Shown piece by piece: positions 1 through 10,549 of a DNA stretch of 64,000 bases (its first letter is position 1; the number at the start of each line of letters is the position of its first letter). Under the pieces are notes generated by a model that saw only the letters and a list, made by a program, of their open reading frames with translations, did not search any database and was not told where the DNA came from. Location: positions 1 through 64,000 of the forward strand of contig VXCM01000245.1 in NCBI GenBank assembly GCA_014773175.1. Reading direction: 5' to 3'. This stretch comes from Lucifuga dentata. Taxonomy: Eukaryota > Chordata > Actinopteri > Ophidiiformes > Bythitidae. A program made the position numbers and the translations under genes.

Positions 1-82
1 GAAATGATTGTCAGTAACTTTATGTGTATGAAAATTGAATATATTAGGCTCAAACATGCAAAACGGTGGTATGGTCCTTTAA
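1..82. mobile_element. TTAA-flanked short inverted-repeat element, end fragment (copy 1)
   Basis: This is the terminal part of the dispersed element that recurs at 7829, 9356, 26243, 58590 and elsewhere. It shows the shared string GATTGTCAGTAAC-like, then AGGCTCAAACATGCAAAA, then TGGTATGGTCCTTTAA at 82. The rest of the copy lies outside the window. It sits downstream of the palm3 stop codon. Confidence 0.65.
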
Positions 83-506
83 CGGAGTTCACCTTTGGTC
101 CCTGATTTTTAAGTAACTACACGTGCCTAAAATGAGTGTTTCATAATCATGTGTAGATTGGTTTACCAGTGTAAAAACGCCAGAAGTTTTGGTTCATATT
201 GTGTGAAGAGAATTTAAAAAAGTACTTCTGAGTAGGGAGCTCCACAAGGCACTTAAACACTGACATCTCCTCTCTTCATGCTGGAGAGAACTCATTTCTT
301 CTCAGAGTATCAAAGCTCAGGATGGGACTAAGAAAAGTTCAAGAGGCCATAAGAGGGGCAAAGAGCGGACATACTGATGTGAAAAAGGACGGGACGAGTA
401 AAACAAGGGGATGGAGCGGGGTGGCTGTTACCGATTCAACAACGGAGAGACAAATGGGAGGATGCAGACATGAGGGGTAGAGGAGAGCAATGTCAAAAGG
501 AGGCAT
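83..506 (-). other. palm3: Presumed palm3 3' untranslated region
   Basis: This stretch follows the palm3 stop codon (507-509, minus strand). I see no further coding potential and no clear AATAAA polyadenylation signal on the minus strand, so the true transcript end may lie left of the window. The assignment rests only on position. Confidence 0.4.
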
Positions 507-1583
507 TCACATGACGGAGCAGCACTGGCAGGTTTTACGTTTGGGGGCCTCAGGCTCCCCTCCCTGGTTGACCCTGTTTGGGGCGTTTGTCTCTGTGCTG
601 GCTGGGCTGCAGGCTGCTGCTGGCTCTGCTTGGGTCTGAGGAGGTTTGACCTGTGATAGAAGGGGTTCCTGTTCCTCTGGACTTGGCTTTGTCCTCTGGT
701 TCTCCTGTGGATCGGCCAGGGACACCTCCTGGAACTGACCGGGCACAATGGCAGGGTTCTGGGGTGTCAGGGCCACCTCTGCCCCCTCTGGTTCAGCTGT
801 GTCCTCACCCTCATTCTCGCCTCTGGGGGTGAGAGAGGAGGGCTGTGCCTCAGAGTAGACTGGCACTGAAGCCNCCCTCATTCTCGCCTCTGGGGGTGAG
901 AGAGGAGGGCTGTGCCTCAGAGTAGACTGGCACTGAAGCCACAGTAGTGCCCTCTAGAGGATTATCTGGGGACTGCAGCTGCACAGACGTATGAGCTTCT
1001 GGTTTATCATCTTCTCCTTCAGCTTTTGTCTCTCCGTCTCCATTTTGGTTTGGTATTACTTCTCCTTCCACGACTCCATCCGGAGTTGCCGTTTGTGCCT
1101 CTGCAGTGGGTGAAACCATCTCACTCGTCTCTGCTTCTGTCAGCGTTTCTGCTTCGGGGTTCTCCACCTCCTCCACAATCTCTTCTCCCTCCTTGCCAGC
1201 TTCTGGATTTGGCAGAGGAGTGGCTTCTGACTGTGCGACATCCTGCTGATCTTCTTGAGGAGAAATATCCTCAGGTGCATCATCACCTTCATCTGTGATG
1301 ATCACTCGCTCTGCTCTCATCACCAGAGTTCCTTCCTCTTCCTCCTCCTTCGCCTCAAGAATGTTGACATTTGGAAGCTGATCAGGTTCTGCCTCAGAAA
1401 AACCCAGAAACATCATGGTAACGGCATCCTCAGAGGTCGCGGTCAGCCCATTGGTGGTGGGGAGAGTACTCTCTTCTGTAGCACCGTGATTGGTGTCTAC
1501 TTCCACGTCTCCTCCCCCATTGGTTAGGACAGCTGCAGTTTCATCCAATCGCGGGGTTAGGCTAACTGCATCTTCAACTGTTC
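507..1583 (-). CDS. palm3: palm3 last coding exon (acidic region and CaaX terminus)
   Basis: The acceptor is TTATTAG at 1584-1585, and the exon starts with two bases that complete a split glycine codon. The frame reads GTVEDAVSLTPRLDET and continues through a Glu/Asp/Pro-rich stretch containing VMRAERVIITDEGDD. It ends with KRKTCQCCSVM and TGA at 507-509. A 66-bp exact duplication around the N at 874 (808-873 and 875-940) adds 67 nt and shifts the frame. Without it the exon is 1,010 nt and the frame closes. The break is very probably an assembly error, not a pseudogene mutation. Confidence 0.88.
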
Positions 1584-4500
1584 CTAATAATAAAGCATGA
1601 ATGAATATAAATGTCAATAAAGGACAACATTAATTTAAAGTGGTGCTGTTGATGTTTATATATGATGTTTAGTGAAATTACTATTATTACGCCATAGTGA
1701 ACATTGTGTAAAGGTGTCGTTAGTTGTTTTCAATTACAGGTTCCTTTGCCAACAATGTGTCAGATTTTAATAGCACCAATTATTATATTGTTCAAAGATC
1801 TGGCATCTCTGAAACTTAATGCATTAAAGGGCCAAGTAACTCACCTTTTCTCTACAAGAAAACAAAGCTAATAAGGAAGAGCACAGTTATAGCAACATTC
1901 CTGAACAGTATACTGACAGCGACAGACGGCTTTGAACTGTTACAGAGCAGACTGCAACTGCTGACACGATATTTATCAAACCTTCATGAGGAGAAACAAG
2001 ATGCCACGCAAAAAAAAAAAAAAATCAAGAGAGGGAATAATATTAAACAATGCATTTGAAGGGGTAAGAGAAAGAAGTGATGGCTTGTGAATAATTGCAG
2101 ACATAAGAAGAAAATAACAGACAGCTAAATAGAAACAGAATGAAGAGTGTGAAATAAATGTGAATTTAATTTCTGCATTCAAATACAAACGGAAACTTCA
2201 ACAACTTGAGGTGAAACCCCGTGGACATTCACACTTTCATTGCCTTCAAAATGCTAATTACAGACTTGATCCCTTATTAGCATAAATATATATGAAAACC
2301 CTAACTTAATGTGCTTAAATATTCTTCACAGCATGTATAAACCTAGTGTGCCAGTCTCATCTTTCTCACAGAAATTTCTTGGGGCATTTACAGACCTGTG
2401 CTCTGAGTCAGGGACTAAATTGTTAGAACTGCATTTACTAATTAGTTTGGTTTGGTTTCACACACAAAACAAACTTTCAATTGAACCAAAACATAGCAGC
2501 AAAAGTCACGTGAGAACAGTCAGGAAGTCAGGAAAAATTTACTTTCCTGGGATAACTAAATAACATGGAACAAAGAGGGAACTGGGAACTAGTCATACTC
2601 ATCGTTTGGGCCGTATACCAAGGCTGTATATCGAGCAGCAGAAACAGAATTTGACTTTAAGACAATGTGAGGAAAACCACATGCTGCTTCACATTATGTG
2701 AAGAAGAAATAATGCCTTCAGAGACATTTGACAGGAGAATGGAGCACATACTGAGCACATTCAACGACATGCTAACCTTCCACATGCTAAGCTGCATGGG
2801 TGAGTTTGATATGTTAGGACTATTTCTCTGCATCCGTTTCAAATCAAAAATGTAGTTTAACTGCGGTAAAAGTTTGTTTTATGTTCCATGCTTTTAATGG
2901 TTTTAAATAAGGGATATCTAAAGGGCGTCGTTAACCACATGCAATACCACCCCCTCAAGGTGGTCTTGGTTCAATTCTTTTGGTGCAGATCCAAATTTGA
3001 TTAATGTGTTCATATATGCACAAACAAACGTAAAGGAAATGCTCTCAGAAACAAACACTCAATGCAAACTAGGTGTAAAATCACACTAAAACCCATGCAT
3101 TGAGCCACTACATCTAGAGGGGAATAGGTAAGTGGGTAATTAGATAAGGCTCAACAGGAATGAAAAAGGAATAGAATGTTTTCCTGTTCGAGGTGATGAG
3201 AAAGATGCTGACATCAATAACTGCTTAGAGGTGATTTAATGCGTGCGGCATTTCTGGATGATTGGGGTTTGCGCTGTATATATCAAATTTACAATAAGGA
3301 TGAAGGATGCTGTGGTGTGTGTGCGCGTTTTATGACATATGAGTTGACTCTATACCCACCCGATCCTGTTGATTTGTTTTCTCCGTTCTGCACAACAGCA
3401 ACTTGGTCTACTTCTGTGAAAGAAAATAAGGTTTTATAAATAAACACACCTGTGCTCACTCTGGATAATTATCCTGTCATAATATTCATGTATAGGTGCG
3501 ACGTGAACAACAAAATCCTGGCTATTGCATTCTATTGCTAGCGTCTAATATCACCGACGCACAAAGAGAGGAAAAATAGGAAAGGGTCCAAACATTAAAT
3601 AAATAAAATCTAATCAATATCTGATTTAATTAGCTAAGAGTAGCATTAGAAGAACAGCTGTGACTAACAGGTGGAGGCAGCAAGATAAACACAGTCTGCG
3701 CAGGAGGATTTAACTTGAAAAGGCCTCACAGGATGGAAATGAATTGGACAGAATCCACACTCTGAGTGGGCACTAGTACACTCTCATCACGTCAACATCA
3801 TGTTAACTTTCCTGTCACTTAAAATGTGCATCAGATCATATTCACTGGAAAAAAAAAAAAAAAAGCTAATTAAATGTAATGCTCCGTGATGTCTGCTCTA
3901 ATTTCAACATTTCAATGAAAACATGTTACCTGCGGCAGCTTCGGCCACCTTCTCCGCCTCCTATTGGGTGAGAAAGAAAGGGGAGGAGTTTTATATTATT
4001 ACTTCAAGTGTGTCTTATCTTTATTTCTGGTGTTTTTTTTTTTATANAGGAGTTTTATATTATTACTTCAAGTGTGTCTTATCTTTATTTCTGGTGTTTT
4101 TTTTTTTATATATATATATATCACACAGGCTTAAAAAAAAGTCTAAGGATGTTTTTAGACCTGTAGTTCATTTTTCTAGTACGAACAGAAATTAAATTGT
4201 TTCAGTGTTGCATTTACCGCTTGGTTCGGTTCAGTTTCACACAGAAAAACATCCCAACAAACCAAAATGAGCAGCAAAAGTCACGAGAACACTCGCTCTG
4301 CTCATTGGTGGTAAAATGTCTGGTGGTGCAAGAAAGAAAATAAAAACAGGAGAAAACCTTAACCCATGCCAGGATAACTAAAAAGCAAGGAACAAAACGT
4401 AATTGGGATGCTTTCCTAGTAACAGTCATCAGTTGGTCCATATACTAAGAAAACTATGGGAGCAGAAGCTAAATTTGACCTCAAGACATAACTTTTTTAT

Positions 4501-7500
4501 TTATTTATATATTTATTTAATTTTTTTTGCTGTATATTGTTTCACATTATGTAAAGGAGATGTGCTGGCTTCCAACTGCTAAACAGGAGAACGGAGCACA
4601 TATTGAGCACATAGAACAACATGCTAACCTTCAACGTGTTCGGGACATGTTATGACCATATTATGACAAGGAATCTGTTGAATTTGCTAATCTAAGGTGT
4701 AGTCAGCCATCTTTGATTCTAGATCACTCAATAAATCAATAGATTGCTCTGTAGTTTGTTTTGGGACTAGTGTGAATCATGTTCAGCCCTCAAACGGACT
4801 GCTCCAGAGCTCGTTTGGAACCAGACCGAGGCTGCCTCCTCAAAACGGTCTTGGTACAGTTTGATCTGCATTTGGGTGCGACTGCTGTGTTCAGATCTGC
4901 CCAAACGAACTGTACCAAGGAGAGAAATGAATCCTGTTCCAGCTGAACTGGACCAAACCAGGTAGGTGTGAAAACACCCTAAAAATAATAAAAATAGACT
5001 TGATTTTTCCTCACTATCTCCAACATGCCTCTATCCTAGACTATGCTCTAACATTTTAAAATACTCTGACATTCACAGGACTGTGATGATGATGATGATG
5101 ACAATTTTCGCTATAAAAAGGATCACGATTTTATTCCTGGTCACAAGGGGGAGAGAGTGCGCCACAAAACCTATCCGGCCTTTAAAAAAGTTGACTCCAT
5201 TACCCAGGTTGGTGGTCAAATGTGCAGATGTGGTTGTGATGGACAGTAAATCTGTGTATCCGTGCGCGTGCACTGGTGACAAAACATCCCTTTTTCAGTG
5301 TTCTCAACAAACACATTTCTGGGTCTTCTGGAAAGTGTTAAGCAAACAAAAAAAATGATTTCAAAAACTCTTCATGTGTCTGCATGTTTTGCTAAACATT
5401 AGCTGTCAATCATTCTCAGTCTGGCCACTATAGCACAGATTTGCTGGCAGGCCTGTTTAAAGAGTGAGGATGAGGTCACAAAAGCTTCTAATCACAGCTT
5501 GCATCTGCTGTAATAGAATCATGTTCATGACTTCAGTTGGTTTAAGCTCAATTCTAAATGCCAAGGTTAAAGCAGCTATATTATAACTATGAAAAACGCC
5601 TTGGAGCCTGCAGACGACAGGAGGGAGAAAACTCCTTTGTTCTACTATAAAGACCTTCAGTGAAGTTGAGGTAAACATACTTGCACTTGCCTTGAGGTGA
5701 AACAATAATTATAAAGTAGATCAACAGCTGAACTGTTTATGTAACAGGGCTGCTACATTCACAAAGTTCCTGCTTTTGAACAAGAGCTGCTAAATCAAAG
5801 GTACATTAAGAGGAGAATGCATTATTCATGGCAAAATGCCACGGAAAGTGTGGGAAATTTTTTGCCTAATGGACAATGATGGAGCATGTTTCTTCAACAC
5901 ATATTCCAGCCCACTTCTGTCCATGGTGTGTGTGTGTGTGTGTTTGACTTCCTTACCGTTTGGCCATCTTCCATCTGCTCCTTCAGCTTCTCTTCCTCTT
6001 CTGACAACCGCTGATTCTCTGACTGTAATCTGAGGCAGACATACAGTTACAAACACACAAACACACACACCAACACAAACACATAACATTCTTAGTTTAT
6101 GGTGCTTTTAGTTTTATATGTTATGCTTCAATGCTCAGATATTATCACCTTATTTTACAATCCTAATCTAAGTTTTACTTCCATAGGGCTTGGAAATCAA
6201 TGTGGCCACCATGCCCAAATCTGCCGTATGTACACGTAGCACAGATACGTACTAGCATAGGTGATTGTGTTTGTTGTTGACTGCATTTCTGATTTGGGAT
6301 GCTCCAAAAAAAGTCCTGACAGAAAAGATTCTGACAATCATCTCACTTAAACTTTACCACAAGCACACACTGAGAGAGAGAGAAAACCTTTGCTTCCACT
6401 TGATAACCGTGATTTGAACACATTTGAATCACAAATGTCCTACTTTCTCTTAAATGTATAACTATAGTTATACATTTAAGAGACCACGGTAGACCACAGT
6501 AAAATATGGCTGACAATCAAGGTGTGACATCACATTCTGAGAATCTACTATATGTGCACGTCTTCCTAAAACAGTGTGTTCAATGTGTATGAGGAGACTT
6601 GCTGAAGAAGAACTAAGCTTATTATAGCAAAGGGCTGGAGCTCATGAGCTTAGTCGTTGGAGTCTTCAGAGACTTGACAATCTTGTCCACTGTTGGTTTG
6701 TGTGCAGGCCTGATTGCGTTAGGATGTTAGGACATCGTTATGGTTTACCTGTGTAAGACCAACCGTTACTCAAAGTCCTTTATCCCCTCTGCAATTCCAT
6801 TTAAACGCCTCGTAGTAGTATTTCTTTTTATCTGTTCCCCCTTTTAATCTGGTATTCACTGTTCTTATGTATTGATTGTTTCAGTCCATATTTAGCTTTT
6901 AGGTGTGACGTGTTTTTCTTCTTCTTCATGTTTACTCGCTGGTGTTGAAGTGTTTATTCATTGTGTTCTTGCTCTGCATTTAGCTTTGGGTGCCAGATGT
7001 TCCTTTTTCATGGTGTTTGATTTTTTTTTTAATGTGGTGTGTTATAATGAGCTGCTCTAAACAATTGCCCCTAGAGGGATAAATAAAGTTGTATTGTATT
7101 GAATGGAATATCTCGCTTTCTTTACTTTGTCATTTTTGCTGTTGATGTACAACATGTACGTTTGGCAGGGTTACACTTGTTTTGCTTTGCCAAAAGTACA
7201 TATTGCACATCGACAACAAAAATGACAAATAAAAACAGAAAACAAAATGCTGTAACTATTATAAATATAACAACAACAAAAATGTAATAATTCTCTGAGA
7301 CTAACCATCTCATACAGTCTCAAAAGCTCCTTTTCTACACTACGTTAAAATGCAATCTCAGTACCTGATATTATCTGAGGACGGGATTTGCATTTACACA
7401 TTTTTGTTATCTGGACGCTGCCTGCATTGTGACTGGTTCTCAATAGGCAGGTCATTACACTATTTAAGTTCGTCCTTCCTCCTTGCTCCGTGGACAATCA

Positions 7501-10374
7501 TCAATTTATAAAATAAGGAGTACCTTTTTTGTGTGGGCTGTCACTACCCACGTTCATGATGCAGGAATCCGTTCACTTCAAGTCACAACTCCCACTCAAA
7601 ATAATCTTATGAATGAGAGCGAGTGGAGCCGGGAAGACAAAGCAGGGTGATGTTTTCAACTTGAGGGGCATATTTCATCTCCTGAATGTCTCCCTGCTGT
7701 ACACATCACATTTATCTGGCTAGATGTGACTGAGATCCAATAACAATGCCAGCAGATTGGATAACATTCTGATCGTAATGCGCTCCGTCAGCATTTACAC
7801 CTTTAACATGTGTTTTCCAAAATCCAGATTAAAGGACCATTCTGCCCATTTTGCATGTTTGAGCCTAATATATTCAATTTTCATACATGAAAGGTTACTG
7901 ACAAGCATTTCCCAAAGCATACTACTGGAAATGTGAATTAAAAAATATTTTTACTACCTTCTAGACTGCCATTGGTTTCAGTTCATTCTGGTACGTTATG
8001 AAAATCAACTTGTTGATACTTAAAACATTCTTGGGATAGGTAATCCATCATCGTGAACAAGACGTGTNCAACTTGTTGATACTTAAAACATTCTTGGGAT
8101 AGGTAATCCATCATCGTGAACAAGACGTGTATTCTGTTTTTTTTTCGAAGTTTTGTAATTTTAGTGTTTAAGCATAATAAAAAGTGCAGAATGAATGTAT
8201 GTCTCCACCGGATATAGTCCCAAAAGAAGACCTGTGTTTATTGAAAAATTTAAATGACCATGACTTCATAAAGCTGCAGAACTATTGGCAGACAAAACAT
8301 TGATTTTTAAGGTAGATGTGTAGATTGAATATTTGATTTTGAAAGATTAAGATTAATTATTTTTGCAAAATATCAGGAAAGCTGAAATATGGTTTTATCC
8401 TTTGGGAAATGATTGTCAGTAATCTTACGTGTATGAAAATTGAAGGCTCAAACATGCAAAATGGGTGGTATGGTCCTTGAACATGCATTTTTCAAAATCC
8501 GGATTAACGTACTCAAGTGCAGATTCCATGTTAACACAGTGTAAATGGGGCCAGACTCTCCTTGTCTGGCTCTAACTTTCACACACAAGCACACAACCTC
8601 ACACACTGTGGCTGTACTTGTCAATGCGCTTTTCGATCTCCTGGGCCGGGGAGCCCCACAGAGGGGAGCGAGGACTCTGAGCGTCTGGGGATGTTGGAGA
8701 CACAGGAGCAGCATCCATCAGCCACTGGTCCCTCAGGGACTTCCTCTGGAGAGAAACAGAGCAAGGACGCAGATATGAGAAGCAAGAGAGAAGTGCCATA
8801 GTGAGAAATTGAAAAGTGACAGAAAGTGAAATGATGTGATTGGACAATGGCGAGTGTGAGAAAACACGAGGGGAGGCAGAGATGGTCGTCGTTACAGCTC
8901 CAAAACAAAGACAACACAACCACAGACAAAGTGGTTCAGATCTTTTGCTCACGTGGTACGTGTCAGATATGCACTGTGAAGATGCAAATGTTTAAAAAAA
9001 AAGCATATGGAATCAAAAGTCACATTTTGTTTAAATCCATCCCAGAAATGTGAGCATGTGCAAACCCCTGTTTCTGCATCTGGTGTTTCAGGTGGAAACT
9101 GTGCAGACACAGGTATCAGATATGGGCCACCTAAAAAAGATGGAAATACACTCCAAAAAAATCACATAAGCAAAAAATTGGAATTGGGCATCAAGGCCTG
9201 TAAATGTCATGAAAGAAAAATCCAAGTGTCAGTTTGTGTCATGTGCGTGCTTTTCTTCTTTCTTCTTTTATTGATAAACCACCCTCCAGTAAATAGACAT
9301 GACTCAGGACGCAACACTGCCCAAGGCTATTTTCTGCTTCTAGTAAATCAAACCAAGTACATGCTTTGGGAAATGATTGTCAGTAATGTTACATGTATGA
9401 AAATTTTATATATTAGGCTCAAACATGCAAAATGGTTGGTATGGTCCTATAAGTGTCTGTGTCTGCAAAAATATATGTCCTGCTGAAGTGCTCTTGAGCC
9501 AGACAGTGTCTCTTCAACAGGTCTAAGAGCACTGAGCTGTAGCAGACCTGGACAAGTGGAAGAAAGAAAGGCTGTCTATGAGGATCATTCAGGTATCACA
9601 TTTCCTCACTGTCATCATGATTATGATGTGGCTACATACAAGCACAAACGTCAACTATGCAAAACATGTGCAGTAGCCACACTTGTTGCTCCAGTAAGTG
9701 ATATCTGCAAGATTCTTATTAACTGTTGAAGGAAAAACATTGCAAAACCTTTTTGATTCCATGTTTCTGAAATTTGGCAAATGCTAGCCACTAGCAAACT
9801 GTTTGACTATAAGCGTCACAAAACCATCTCTGTGCTCAACAAGACATGCTCTGTTTTCTACCCTGTGCCTCTGGCTGGCTGGACACTGCCCTGTCTAAAC
9901 ATTTCCCAGGTCAGGAATCAAAAGCTGCTACTCCCCCAATCACATTCCTACATCTGACAATAACAGCACTAGCACAGCGATAATGAGGTACTAAAGGCTA
10001 TGATTATAGGAATTCCTATGAGAGAATCCCATTAAAGCCCTACCACTCCATTTTCCCCCTAAAAGATATAATAAATGTAACAGAGTATGCACACACATTG
10101 GAAAAGTTATCTTCCATGCACACACTGGCACACACGTGGATGTCTGCATGCACACAAAAACACATGCTGCACAAAAGCACACAATTTGAGGAATGTGCCC
10201 CGGGGCAGTGAAACACGATGGAAGAGGAAGTGGGAACGCCAATCTGGAAATGATGTGAAAACAATAGAGCAGGTCTGTGAGTTGCAGCGAGTGTGAACAC
10301 ATAAGGCTGAGTTCTACAGAGGAAGGTTCGACCTAACCTTGTCATGGACTGGCACACTCAGGAAGTGTGGAAGG

Positions 10375-10405
<31 letters not shown>

Positions 10406-10518
10406 CATATGACAAGGAAATACATTTGGAACAGTGTCTGCTTGCTAACAAGATGGAATGAGTCTGCAGAGGACTTTAGCAGAGAATAATAAAGACAGAC
10501 ATCCTACGAAATGTGTGT

Positions 10519-10549
<31 letters not shown>

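Larger units (their letters stand above)
3961..5956 (-). other. palm3: palm3 intron 5
   Basis: This 2.0-kb intron holds an N-linked 63-bp duplication (3984-4110), a near-complete Harbinger-like element (4147-4979) and unique A/T-rich sequence from about 4983 to 5956. I see nothing coding in it. Confidence 0.7.
6030..8617 (-). other. palm3: palm3 intron 4
   Basis: This 2.6-kb intron holds a 38-bp perfect palindrome (6446-6483), a probable LINE/SINE 3' tail (7040-7110), a foldback element (7126-7229) and a TTAA-flanked element (7829-8481). The remaining stretches have no recognisable features. Confidence 0.7.

Noticed and set aside
1026..1527. Plus-strand frames of about 90 codons opposite palm3
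   Set aside because: They are antisense to the acidic palm3 exon, where Glu/Pro-rich codons leave the other strand open. No start context, splice signals or known domain.
2960..2990. Possible tRNA-type B box (GGTTCAATTC)
   Set aside because: No A box or cloverleaf could be drawn around it. It falls in a Harbinger-like remnant.
7099..7313. Overlapping frames of about 62 codons on both strands
   Set aside because: They arise from the inverted symmetry of the foldback element at 7126-7229.
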